Shown: piece after piece, positions 8,179 through 15,651 of the stretch
How the letters are laid out: every line of letters begins with the position of its first letter
How positions within the stretch are numbered: position 1 is the stretch's first letter
Source of the DNA: Pseudomonas azotoformans
GTDB lineage: Bacteria; Pseudomonadota; Gammaproteobacteria; Pseudomonadales; Pseudomonadaceae
NCBI RefSeq assembly: GCF_900103345.1
Contig: NZ_LT629702.1
Span: forward strand, 2,170,001-2,234,000
DNA length: 64,000 bases
Direction of reading: 5' to 3'
Translations under genes and position numbers: made by a program
Notes under the pieces: generated by a model
The model's database searches: none
Told to the model about the DNA's origin: nothing
What the model saw: only the letters and a program-made list of their open reading frames with translations

Positions 8179-8412
8179 CTACTCTTCGTCGTCATCGGAC
8201 ATGGCGTCGTTCAGCAGTTCCTGCATCTTCGGCATGATGATGAACTGGCCGCCGTAGGTGACAGCCTGGGTGATGAACGAATCGGTGAGTTCGGCGTCGG
8301 TGGGCTCGTTAGGTTTATCGGCGGTCTTGGCGTTTTCCACCGCCGCATTGAACTTGGCTTCAGGGCTGGCGCCACCAGGGGTGGGATTGCTGTCTACGGC
8401 CGTTACGGACAT
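8179..8412 (-). CDS. Small acidic protein of the T3SS operon, unidentified (orf77)
   Basis: A 77-residue protein with a good ribosome-binding sequence (AAGGAG, 8-base spacer), between sctC1 and sctI. The first 35 residues are polar and alanine/proline-rich. The rest is an amphipathic helix containing T-Y-G-G-Q-F-I-I-M-P-K-M-Q-E-L-L, ending in an acidic tail D-D-D-E-E. There is no signal peptide. Size and neighbourhood would fit a needle/filament subunit, its small co-chaperone, or another secreted early substrate, but no family motif was recognised. Confidence 0.75.
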   Translation of the reverse strand: MSVTAVDSNPTPGGASPEAKFNAAVENAKTADKPNEPTDAELTDSFITQAVTYGGQFIIMPKMQELLNDAMSDDDEE

Positions 8413-8424
8413 GGTGCTGCTCCT

Positions 8425-8988
8425 TTACTGGGTTGGGGTTTCGGTACTGACTTGCGCGCCACGGAACACCCGCACCCCGCGCTCGCGCGCCACCGGGGTG
8501 GCGACGACCTTGGGTTGCAGGTGATCCACATGCTGCTGCACCAGCGCCAGGTACGGCGGTGGTCCGGACACGAACACTTCATCGCCCTCGGGGCCGTTGC
8601 GCATCGACAACTGCTGGCCGAACACATCGAGGTTGTTGAGGTAGGCCTGCAACTGATCGAGGTCCAGGGCGCTGGCCTTGAAGAGCTTGGTGCTGATTTC
8701 ATCGCTGGCGTTGAGGTACAAGAGGTTGCCGTCGAAGTACCAGGTGAGGCCGTTGGTGCTGCACAGGGTTTGCAGGAACTCCCCGGCGGTGGCCGCGCGA
8801 ATCGTGCTGCGAGCCTTGCCGCGCACCTTGTCGGAGAGCACCAGCGGCACATCGAGGTTATGCCCGAATTCTTCCAGGGCACTGCGCACATCCTGGTCCA
8901 CCAGCACGTAGGCGTACGGCTGGGAGAACCAGGCAGGCTCTTCGGCAGCGTGGGCGAAACTGGCGCTGAACAGGCATAGGACAGCCAT
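8425..8988 (-). CDS. sctC1: Split T3SS secretin, N-terminal part SctC1 (RhcC1-like)
   Basis: This 187-residue protein contains only the N-terminal N0 and N1 ring domains of a T3SS secretin. It has a signal peptide ending A-H-A-A about residue 14, then F-S-Q-P-Y-A-Y-V-L-V-D-Q-D-V-R-S-A-L-E-E-F (N0) and a second domain containing L-Y-L-N-A-S-D-E-I and an F-V-S-G-P-P-P-Y strand. It stops before any membrane domain. The same split exists in rhizobia (rhcC1/rhcC2). The ATG at 8988 gives a short signal peptide and lacks a clear Shine-Dalgarno sequence; GGAGG lies 19 bases upstream, so the true start is uncertain. First gene of the operon running to sctU. Confidence 0.82.
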   Translation of the reverse strand: MAVLCLFSASFAHAAEEPAWFSQPYAYVLVDQDVRSALEEFGHNLDVPLVLSDKVRGKARSTIRAATAGEFLQTLCSTNGLTWYFDGNLLYLNASDEISTKLFKASALDLDQLQAYLNNLDVFGQQLSMRNGPEGDEVFVSGPPPYLALVQQHVDHLQPKVVATPVARERGVRVFRGAQVSTETPTQ

Positions 8989-9036
8989 CAAAAATATGCT
9001 TACATGGCCTCCGCCTTCGCCAGACGAGTTGTGACG

Positions 9037-9801
9037 ATGACCCCCAGATTTCTGCTCGCCAGTACCCTGCTGCTGGCCGCCTGCGCCCACCAGCCTGCGA
9101 CCGATGCCGACAAGTCCCTGCAACTGGCCAACGACCTGAGCAAGCGCGGCGACTACGCCAGTGCGGCAGCGCTGTACGAGCGGGCGGCGCAGCAACCCGG
9201 CGCGGGTATCGAGCTGTGGCTCAAGCTCGGCCAGGCCAGGCTCGACGCCAAGGATGCGGCGGGCGCCGAGCGGGCGTTCCAGCAGGCCCTGGGGTTCGAT
9301 GCGCGCAACGCCGAGGCTCTGCTCGGCCTGGGCACCGCGCAATTGCAAGTGGGCAAGACCCAGCGCGCCGCCACCGCCCTGGGCCAGGCGGCTGATATCA
9401 GCGGCTTGCCGGTGGCCTACACCCGCCTGGGTGTCGCGCAGATGCTCAATGGCCAGGCCGCTGCGGCGCAAACCGCGTTCGCCAAGAGCCTGAGCCTCAA
9501 GCCCGACGACCTCGACAACCGCTGCAACCTGGCCCTGGCGTATGCGCTGGGCGGGCAGTCGCAGCAGGCGCTGGACACCATCACCCCCGTCGCCCAGTCG
9601 CCCCGCGCATTGGCGCGGCATCAGCGCAATGAGTTGTTGGTGATGGTGTTGGCGGGGTACGAAGGCCGCGTCGCTGCGCTGCCGTTGGACGATATTCCCG
9701 CAGCCGAGCGGACGCGGTTGGTGGATGAAGCCAAGCGGATCAGGGCGATCAGTGATCCGGTGGCGCAGGCTCGGGAGTTGGGGTTGGTGGATCCGCGCTG
9801 A
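9037..9801 (+). CDS. TadD-like tetratricopeptide repeat lipoprotein
   Basis: A 254-residue lipoprotein: signal peptide with lipobox L-A-A-C about residue 15, then about five TPR-like helical repeats. These include A-L-Y-E-R-A-A, A-E-R-A-F-Q-Q-A-L-G-F-D-A-R-N-A-E-A-L-L-G-L-G and F-A-K-S-L-S-L-K-P-D-D. The late motif N-R-C-N-L-A-L-A-Y-A-L-G-G resembles TadD proteins of Tad pilus loci. It is transcribed opposite to the two T3SS operons and sits between sctC1 (divergent, 48 bases) and the CpaD-like gene (convergent). It may serve as a pilotin or assembly factor for the secretin. An in-frame start at 9004 is possible but would bury the signal peptide. Confidence 0.78.
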   Translation: MTPRFLLASTLLLAACAHQPATDADKSLQLANDLSKRGDYASAAALYERAAQQPGAGIELWLKLGQARLDAKDAAGAERAFQQALGFDARNAEALLGLGTAQLQVGKTQRAATALGQAADISGLPVAYTRLGVAQMLNGQAAAAQTAFAKSLSLKPDDLDNRCNLALAYALGGQSQQALDTITPVAQSPRALARHQRNELLVMVLAGYEGRVAALPLDDIPAAERTRLVDEAKRIRAISDPVAQARELGLVDPR

Positions 9802-9822
9802 CTCTGCTGCAGATGACTTTTC

Positions 9823-9894
9823 TGTGGTGAGCAGGCCTGTTGTGGTGAGCAGGCTTCCTGTGATGAGCAGGCTTCCTGTGGTGAGCGGGCTTGC
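9823..9894 (+). repeat. Four tandem 18-bp units derived from a REP arm
   Basis: Four consecutive 18-bp units begin at 9823, 9841, 9859 and 9877, each close to TGTGGTGAGCAGGCTTCC. The last unit reads TGTGGTGAGCGGGCTTGC and is itself the left arm of the following REP palindrome, so the array looks like local expansion of the REP arm. Confidence 0.8.
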
Positions 9895-10011
9895 CCCGCG
9901 TTGGGGCGCGAAGCGGCCCCTGTCAAATTCACCGCATTCCAACAGACAGTTCTCAGCGCCTGGTTTTGGGGCTGCTTCGCAGCCCAACGCGGGGCAAGCC
10001 CGCTCACCACA
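9877..10011. repeat. Paired REP palindrome
   Basis: An inverted pair: GTGGTGAGCGGGCTTGCC at the left and its complement GGCAAGCCCGCTCACCAC at the right, separated by about 100 bases. It lies between the convergent tadD-like and cpaD-like genes and could fold into a long stem that ends both transcripts. Confidence 0.85.
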
Positions 10012-10034
10012 GTAGTCAGTGTGATCTTCCAGGG

Positions 10035-10415
10035 TCATTGCTTGCCCCCTGCCGCATCAGCCTTGGCTTCCTGCTGGTCCTTGCGACGCTGCAATTGCTC
10101 GCGGTCAAACCCTTCGATGTACACCTGGGCAGCGCGGCCTACTGGCGCGGCCATGGCCGGGCCGGTGGCGCGGCCTTGGGTCAGGTCCTGCTTGCGCTCG
10201 ACCATTTGCATCAGGTTCAAATTGTTCGCACAGCCAAGTGCCAACGTCGGTTTGAAATCCTCACCCAACCCGACGGTGTCCGTCGCCGGGGCTTGCTGGC
10301 ACTGGGTCGGCAAGCCATCGGCACGGTATTCGGACGAGTAGTACGTCGGCGCCAGGTGGGTCTGGCAACCCATCAGCGCCAGGGGCAACAGCAGCAACAC
10401 ACGCAAAACAGTCAT
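10035..10415 (-). CDS. CpaD-like outer-membrane lipoprotein associated with the T3SS secretin
   Basis: A 126-residue lipoprotein with signal peptide and lipobox L-M-G-C about residue 15. The middle contains L-G-C-A-N-N-L-N-L-M-Q-M-V followed by D-L-T-Q-G-R. This matches the conserved core of Tad-pilus CpaD proteins (G-C-A-x-x-x-N-L-A-x-M-V ... D-L-x-x-G-R). The C-terminus is charged and Q/K-rich. It follows sctC2 with 14 bases between; AGGGGG lies 6 bases before the ATG. In Tad systems CpaD works with the secretin CpaC, so this gene supports a Tad origin for the secretin. Link to T3SS function is inference. Confidence 0.75.
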   Translation of the reverse strand: MTVLRVLLLLPLALMGCQTHLAPTYYSSEYRADGLPTQCQQAPATDTVGLGEDFKPTLALGCANNLNLMQMVERKQDLTQGRATGPAMAAPVGRAAQVYIEGFDREQLQRRKDQQEAKADAAGGKQ

Positions 10416-10429
10416 GGCAGGCCCCCTGA

Positions 10430-11710
10430 TCAATTCATGTAGAAACCGAACGCCCCGCCGCTGCGCGGTCCGGTGGTCGCTGCGGTAGCCGGTGGTGCGT
10501 CGAGGGGCGTGGCGAGGGTGCGACCGCGCACCGGCTCCACGAGGTACGGCGTAATCAGGATCACCAGTTCGGTTTCATTGCGCTGGAAGCGCTTGGAGCG
10601 GAACAGGTTGCCGAGGATCGGCAGGTCACCCAGCAACGGCAGTTTCTCGATGTCCTGGCTGCTTTGGCGCTGGAACAGCCCGGCGATGGCGAAGGTCTGC
10701 CCGCTGCCGACTTCCACCCGCGTATCGGCGCGACGCACGCTGAAGGACGGCACATGGAAGTTGCCGAAATCCACGGTGCCACCGCTGACCACCTGGCTCA
10801 CTTCCGGGCGCACTTGCAAGGCTATGCGGCCGTTGGGCAGCAGGGTCGGGTTGAACAACAGCGACACGCCGAACGACTTGTATTCGATGCCCACCAGGTC
10901 GCGGTTGACCGGCACCGGGATCGCCACTTCGCCACCGGCGAGGAAGCTGGCGGTCTGGCCGGTCATGGCGGTGATGTTCGGTTCAGCCAGAATCTGCAAC
11001 ACACCATTGGCCTGCAAGGCGTCGAGCATGCCGTCGATATTCACATTGCCGGAGCCTGCGCCCGCAGCGGCCAAGCCCCCCGCCGAGGCCGCGGCCAACG
11101 GGCCGCCGGTGATCAGGCCGAACGAGAACGTGCCGTTGTTGAACATCGCGTTCCAGTTGACCCCGTAGTGCAGCAGTTCCGAACGCGAGACTTCGGCAAA
11201 GCGCACCCGCAGGTTCACTTGGGCGGAACCTGCGTACTCGGTAGTGTTGATCGCGCTCTGGAAGCCTTGCCCCTGGGGATTGAGCAAGGCATTCAAGTCC
11301 GTCGCTTCTGCCACCGACCCCACGGTGCCCTTGGCGATCAGGCGGTTACCGGCACCGCTGATCTGCGCAGCGTTGCCGGGATGCAATGCCTGCATCGGCG
11401 CCGTCACCGCCTGGCTGGCGCTGCTGACGGCCAGGCTCAGGCTCGCCAGTTGCTTACCGTCACTGCCGAGGGCGATCAGGCTGGTGTTGCCCGGCGCCTT
11501 GCCGAAGATGTAGATCGTGCCCGGTGACACCACCTGCAAATCGGCCACATTCGGTTCGGCCACCAGCACCGTGTCCACGGGGGCGACAAAATGCAGGATG
11601 CGCCCTTCACCGGAGGCCAGGGCGATAGAGCCACCGGCGCCGGCGGCGATTTCCTGAGCCTGGCTCACACACGAAAAAACACTCAGCAACAACACACAAA
11701 AACGCATCAT
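10430..11710 (-). CDS. sctC2: Split T3SS secretin, membrane part SctC2, of Tad/CpaC (RcpA) type
   Basis: A 426-residue secretin with a signal peptide (cleavage after S-Q-A about residue 18). It has an N-terminal pilus-type domain (about 20-95: V-D-T-V-L-V-A-E-P-N-V-A-D-L-Q-V-V-S-P then I-F-G-K-A-P-G-N-T-S-L), a BON-like segment (about 115-140), and the secretin domain beginning V-N-L-R-V-R-F-A-E-V-S-R. The C-terminal part L-L-G-D-L-P-I-L-G-N-L-F-R-S and N-E-T-E-L-V-I-L-I-T-P-Y-L-V is typical of CpaC/RcpA Tad secretins. A glycine/alanine-rich stretch lies near residues 200-220. The start overlaps the sctV stop (ATGA), tying it tightly to the T3SS operon. Confidence 0.88.
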   Translation of the reverse strand: MMRFCVLLLSVFSCVSQAQEIAAGAGGSIALASGEGRILHFVAPVDTVLVAEPNVADLQVVSPGTIYIFGKAPGNTSLIALGSDGKQLASLSLAVSSASQAVTAPMQALHPGNAAQISGAGNRLIAKGTVGSVAEATDLNALLNPQGQGFQSAINTTEYAGSAQVNLRVRFAEVSRSELLHYGVNWNAMFNNGTFSFGLITGGPLAAASAGGLAAAGAGSGNVNIDGMLDALQANGVLQILAEPNITAMTGQTASFLAGGEVAIPVPVNRDLVGIEYKSFGVSLLFNPTLLPNGRIALQVRPEVSQVVSGGTVDFGNFHVPSFSVRRADTRVEVGSGQTFAIAGLFQRQSSQDIEKLPLLGDLPILGNLFRSKRFQRNETELVILITPYLVEPVRGRTLATPLDAPPATAATTGPRSGGAFGFYMN

Positions 11711-13839
11711 GAGGCAGACGCCAGGGCAGTGACGGAAGCCGCGGCAGGCGCGCGGCGATTGGAAATTTCGGTCAGGCTGATGGTCACCAGCGCTTGCAGG
11801 TTGTACTCGGTGGCCAGCTCGCGGAACGACAGCACCGCCAGTTCCAGCTCGCCGCGCACCACCAGGCGACGCAGGCTGCGGCGCAGTTCCGGGTGCACCA
11901 GCAACACCGCGCTGTTGACCTCGCGGGTGTGCTCGCAGGCCTGGCGCAGTTGGGTGAGCAAGGCGCGGCTGACGTCCTCGGGGATCAACTCGCGCTGCGG
12001 TTCCTGGCGACGCAGGGCGCCGCGCAACTGGTCTTCCAGGCCCGGCGCCAGCACCAGCGCACCGATCACCCGGTTGCGGTCGGCGTACTGATGGCTGATC
12101 TGCCGTGCCAACGCGGCGCGCAGGTGTTCGGCCAGGCGCCCGGCATCGGTTTCACGGGCGCCCCACTCCACCATGGCTTCCAGCAAGGCGCGCTGGTTGC
12201 GGATCGACACACCTTCGCCGACCAGCAAACGCAGGGTTTCTGCGACCCGTTGCAACGGCACCAGGCGCAGGGCTTCCTTGACCAATTCGCCGTAGGTGGC
12301 CTCGGTGCGCTCCAGCAGCAGGCGGGTTTCCTGGATGCCGAGGAAGTCGGCAGCGTAGCGGCGCAGGCTGCGTTCCAGCACACCGCGCAACACCTCGTCG
12401 GGCAGCAGGAAACCGATGCCGGCGTTACGCAACGTGTCTTCGTGCTGGCGCTCGACCCAGTGGGCGTTGCGGCCCGTGAGAGGCGAGTCGGCCTGCACCG
12501 TGGCGAGATCGAGCAACTGCACGTGCACCGGGTCGTCCTGCACCAGCAGGCAATTGATCGGCAACTCGCCTTCGCTGACCGGCACGCCTTCCAGGGACAC
12601 ACGGAAACTGCCCGGTGTGGCCTTGGCCTCCATGTAGATACCCGGCACCGGTACGTCCACGCCGAGTTCGGTGCGCAGGTCGTGGCACAGCGCTTCGACG
12701 CGTTGGCGCAGCAGTTGGCGCGGCGCGCTTTGCGACACGCCGCTGCCGAGGGTCAGCAGCACGCGGGTGTCGGGCAGCAGGTTGTCATTCAGTTCGGCCT
12801 GGACTTCGACCACCGGCTCCGGCGTCTCGACCAGCACGTCAAGTTCCGGCTGGCGGTGATGCCGGCGATACATCATGAACGCCGCGCCGCCGAACACCAG
12901 GGACAAGCCGAGGAACACCCAGCTCGGAAACCCCGGCAACAGGCTCACGCCGATCATGATCAACGCGGTCAACCCCAGTGCACGGTAGCTGGCGCCCAGT
13001 TGCTTGATGATCTCGCTGCCCAGGTCCCCCGCTTCACCGTCGCTGTTGACACGGGTGACCACGGTGCCGGCCGCCACCGAAATCAGCAGCGCCGGGATCT
13101 GTGCGATCAGGCCATCACCCACGGTGAGCAACGAGTAGGTGTGCACCGCGACGCCGAACGGCATGTCGCGCTCGATCATGCCGATCAGCATGCCGCCCAG
13201 CAGGTTGACCGCCAGGATCACCAGGCCGGCGATGGCATCGCCCTTCACGAACTTCATGGCGCCGTCCATCGCGCCGAACATCTGGCTTTCGCGCTCCAGG
13301 CGTGAACGCCGGCGCCGGGCTTCGGCCTGGTCGATATCGCCATTGCGCAAGTCGTTGTCGATGCTCATCTGCTTGCCCGGCATCGCGTCCAGGGTGAAGC
13401 GCGCGGCCACTTCCGCCACGCGCTCGGCGCCCTTGGTGATCACCACGAACTGCGCCACGGTGATGATCAGGAACACCACCATGCCCACCACCACTTGCCC
13501 GGCGATCACAAAGTCGCCGAAGGCCTTGACGATATGCCCCGCATCGCCGTGCAGCAGGATCAAACGGGTGGTGGTGATCGACAGCGACAGGCGAAACAGC
13601 GTGCTGAGCAGGATCAGCGGCGGCAGCGCGGAGAACTCCACCGAGTGGCCGATGTAGAACGCCACGATCAGGATCAGGATGCTCAGGGCGATATTGAGAC
13701 CGATCAGCGCGTCCACCAGGTAGGTGGGCAGCGGGATGATCATCATCACAATCGCCATCAGCATGAACGCGACGATGATCACGTCGGTGCGCTGCGCAGC
13801 CAGGCGCGCCAGGTTGTTCAGGCGGTTGAGTGCACTCAT
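11707..13839 (-). CDS. sctV: Type III secretion export gate protein SctV (RhcV/HrcV/YscV family)
   Basis: The 710-residue major export-gate protein. The N-terminal half has about eight transmembrane segments and the family signatures R-L-S-L-S-I-T-T-T-R-L-I-L and G-A-M-K-F-V-K-G-D-A-I-A-G, with the conserved cytoplasmic loop M-P-G-K-Q-M-S-I-D-N-D-L. The C-terminal half is the nonameric cytoplasmic ring that receives chaperone-substrate complexes, with L-R-R-Y-A-A-D-F-L-G-I-Q-E-T. The start at 13839 overlaps the stop of the TPR gene by ATGA; upstream in-frame starts lie inside that gene. Confidence 0.97.
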   Translation of the reverse strand: MSALNRLNNLARLAAQRTDVIIVAFMLMAIVMMIIPLPTYLVDALIGLNIALSILILIVAFYIGHSVEFSALPPLILLSTLFRLSLSITTTRLILLHGDAGHIVKAFGDFVIAGQVVVGMVVFLIITVAQFVVITKGAERVAEVAARFTLDAMPGKQMSIDNDLRNGDIDQAEARRRRSRLERESQMFGAMDGAMKFVKGDAIAGLVILAVNLLGGMLIGMIERDMPFGVAVHTYSLLTVGDGLIAQIPALLISVAAGTVVTRVNSDGEAGDLGSEIIKQLGASYRALGLTALIMIGVSLLPGFPSWVFLGLSLVFGGAAFMMYRRHHRQPELDVLVETPEPVVEVQAELNDNLLPDTRVLLTLGSGVSQSAPRQLLRQRVEALCHDLRTELGVDVPVPGIYMEAKATPGSFRVSLEGVPVSEGELPINCLLVQDDPVHVQLLDLATVQADSPLTGRNAHWVERQHEDTLRNAGIGFLLPDEVLRGVLERSLRRYAADFLGIQETRLLLERTEATYGELVKEALRLVPLQRVAETLRLLVGEGVSIRNQRALLEAMVEWGARETDAGRLAEHLRAALARQISHQYADRNRVIGALVLAPGLEDQLRGALRRQEPQRELIPEDVSRALLTQLRQACEHTREVNSAVLLVHPELRRSLRRLVVRGELELAVLSFRELATEYNLQALVTISLTEISNRRAPAAASVTALASAS

Positions 13840-14171
13840 GCGCCGGCCCTGCGTGCGGCCAGGTAGCGTTTGAAGCACTGGCGCGCGTCGTCCTTGCGCT
13901 CGCCGTACCACAAGGCGCGGGCGCGCAGCAGCAACAGGCTGGCGGACTCGCCCTCCAGCGCCACCAGGCGATCCAAGGCGCCGAGGGCGCGAGTCGCGTC
14001 GCCGCTGTCGGTGAAGGCCAGCACCAGCGAGCGCAGCAAAGCACCGTCATCGGGAGCGACGTTGACCGCGATCAGCAGCATCACCAGGGCGCGCTGGGAC
14101 TGGCCATTGCGCCGGTACAGCTCGCCGATGCCCTTGAGCAGTTGCACGGCGTCGTCGTTATCGCGGGCCAT
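13836..14171 (-). CDS. Small TPR protein preceding sctV (SctY/Y4yS-like)
   Basis: A 111-residue protein of about three helix-turn-helix TPR-like repeats: I-G-E-L-Y-R-R-N-G-Q-S-Q-R-A-L, A-F-T-D-S-G-D-A-T-R-A-L-G-A-L-D-R-L and A-R-A-L-W-Y-G-E-R-K-D-D-A. It has no signal peptide, so it is cytoplasmic. Small TPR proteins next to sctV are found in rhizobial T3SS loci and are thought to act as chaperones for needle or other early substrates. ATGA overlaps on both sides. Confidence 0.75.
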   Translation of the reverse strand: MARDNDDAVQLLKGIGELYRRNGQSQRALVMLLIAVNVAPDDGALLRSLVLAFTDSGDATRALGALDRLVALEGESASLLLLRARALWYGERKDDARQCFKRYLAARRAGA

Positions 14172-14527
14172 CAGGCGTGTACCTCCGAGCGTTGCTGTGC
14201 GAGGGTACGGCGCATCTCGATCTCTTCACCGATCAGCTCGACGGCCAGTTGCTTGATGTGTGGCTCGGCGTCCAGGCTTGGCAGGATGTGTTCCATCACA
14301 TGCTCCAGCAGTTCCAGGGAACGGGCGCTGCCGAACAGCAGCGAGTCGACGCCGGCGGCGCTGGTGAGTTCTTCGAGGTCACTGCGCAGGGAGCGGCGGG
14401 TCTGGGTCTTGCGGGTCTTGAGCACCGCTTCGAAAGCGGTGGCCTGGCGCGAATTGACCGGGCGCACGGCTTCGACCGGGGCACTGCGTACGTCACTGGG
14501 GATCAACGGGCGGGGTTCGACTTTCAT
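14171..14527 (-). CDS. T3SS operon protein of unknown function (orf118)
   Basis: A 118-residue soluble protein with a basic, proline-containing N-terminus (K-V-E-P-R-P-L-I-P-S-D-V-R) and a helical C-terminal two-thirds ending E-E-I-E-M-R-R-T-L-A-Q-Q. It is located between sctD and the TPR gene. No family motif was recognised. The basic N-terminus could be a secretion signal, or the protein could be a short gatekeeper or chaperone-like component. The start at 14527 has no good ribosome-binding sequence; a longer frame upstream runs through a REP element and is unlikely. Confidence 0.65.
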   Translation of the reverse strand: MKVEPRPLIPSDVRSAPVEAVRPVNSRQATAFEAVLKTRKTQTRRSLRSDLEELTSAAGVDSLLFGSARSLELLEHVMEHILPSLDAEPHIKQLAVELIGEEIEMRRTLAQQRSEVHA

Positions 14528-14546
14528 GAAAAGACTCGCAAAAACA

Positions 14547-14648
14547 CTGTAGGAGCGAGCTTGCTCGCGAAGGTCGTGAACGTTGGCGCGGGCCGCCTGG
14601 AGGAACGCGTTGGCTGGAGGTTTTTCGCGAGCAAGCTCGCTCCTACAG
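14547..14648. repeat. Paired REP palindrome inside the T3SS operon
   Basis: CTGTAGGAGCGAGCTTGCTC at the left and the inverted copy ending GCTCCTACAG at the right, about 100 bases overall. It sits between sctD and orf118 and may weaken expression of the downstream genes or stabilise the upstream mRNA. Confidence 0.85.
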
Positions 14649-14663
14649 GGAGGCGGTGGTTTT

Positions 14664-15548
14664 TCATAGGGTGAAGGTGAAGCGCTCCTCGCCACGGGCG
14701 AGGATCACTTGGTTGTTTTCGATGCGTTCCAGCACCCAGTTGTCCGCCAGTGCCGCGCCGGGGTACAGGCGCTTGCCGCTGTCGTTGATCACATAGGGAT
14801 GAGGGCCGAACCACACGGCCTGGAAGCGCACACGCGGCGCCGCCGCATCGGCCCGCGCGGTGACACGCGGGTTGAGCACGATCTGCTGGCCGTAACGCTG
14901 GTCGAAGGCTCGCTGCACCGCCAGCCACTGCGGTTTTTGCGACTGTTCGAAGGTGCCGGTGGCGCTGAGCTGGCCGTTGCTGTTGCTGACTTTCACCGTG
15001 TCCAGCTGGGCGGCTTGCAGCTGCTGCTCCAGCCAGGCCTTGGCCTGCTCGCGGGAAGGTTTTTTCAGCGGGGCAACGTCGGCCACGGCGGTTGTCGGCA
15101 GCAGCGGTGCTTCACTGCGAAACGCCAGCGCTCCAGCACAGATAAACAACAGCGCGGTCGCGACAATCCAGGGGGTCAATCTGCGTGGTGCGGGCACGGG
15201 TTTTTCAGCACCGCCAGGCATTGCCAGGCTTACCCCCGCCGTGCCGATGCGCAGCTGCACCGGCAGCCGCGCGCGATGACCGTTGCCTTGGGGAATGCGC
15301 ACGTTGCCGGCGATCAATACGTCACCGCCCAGGGCTTCGACCGCCACCTGGCCACCTTCAAAACGCAAGCGCAGGTGCAGGCCGGCAATGCCGGGATCGC
15401 TGAGCACCAGATCAGCCGCCAGATCGGCGCCGAGGGTGTAGACAGGCTGGTCGAGCACCAGGGAACTGCCCTGATGCAAACCGCCGGTCACCGTCAGGGT
15501 CGGCGCGCCAGTTGCGGCGACCGGACCCAGGGAAATCAGGGCTGTCAT
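14664..15548 (-). CDS. sctD: Type III secretion inner ring protein SctD (YscD/PrgH-like)
   Basis: The outer ring of the inner-membrane platform. In 294 residues there is an N-terminal FHA-like cytoplasmic domain (about 5-110, with Y-T-L-G and D-P-G-I-A-G-L-H-L-R-L), one transmembrane helix (about 125-145, beginning P-W-I-V-A-T-A-L-L-F), and a periplasmic ring domain with L-S-A-T-G-T-F (BON/ring-like). A second periplasmic portion ends the chain. This domain order fits SctD, though shorter than YscD. The ATG at 15548 was chosen over an upstream TTG. Confidence 0.82.
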   Translation of the reverse strand: MTALISLGPVAATGAPTLTVTGGLHQGSSLVLDQPVYTLGADLAADLVLSDPGIAGLHLRLRFEGGQVAVEALGGDVLIAGNVRIPQGNGHRARLPVQLRIGTAGVSLAMPGGAEKPVPAPRRLTPWIVATALLFICAGALAFRSEAPLLPTTAVADVAPLKKPSREQAKAWLEQQLQAAQLDTVKVSNSNGQLSATGTFEQSQKPQWLAVQRAFDQRYGQQIVLNPRVTARADAAAPRVRFQAVWFGPHPYVINDSGKRLYPGAALADNWVLERIENNQVILARGEERFTFTL

Positions 15549-15617
15549 AGTCGGGTTTGCCCCCTTGAGCCTGTGCAACGGGGTCAAGAATCAGGATAAA
15601 AACGGAACTTGAGGGGT

Positions 15618-15645
15618 AAACGGGCAGCGCCGGCGCTGCCCGTTT
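15618..15645 (-). terminator. Perfect 14+14 palindrome after the first small gene (attenuator/terminator)
   Basis: AAACGGGCAGCGCC followed directly by its perfect complement GGCGCTGCCCGTTT, six bases after the small gene's stop codon. On the minus-strand transcript the stem is followed by only three U residues, so partial termination is more likely than a full stop. This would make the first gene more abundant than sctD. Confidence 0.7.
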
Positions 15646-15651
15646 GGCGAA

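Noticed and set aside
8989..10038. N-terminal extension of SctC1 by about 350 residues
   Set aside because: The upstream frame is antisense to the TadD-like gene and would place the signal peptide in mid-protein.
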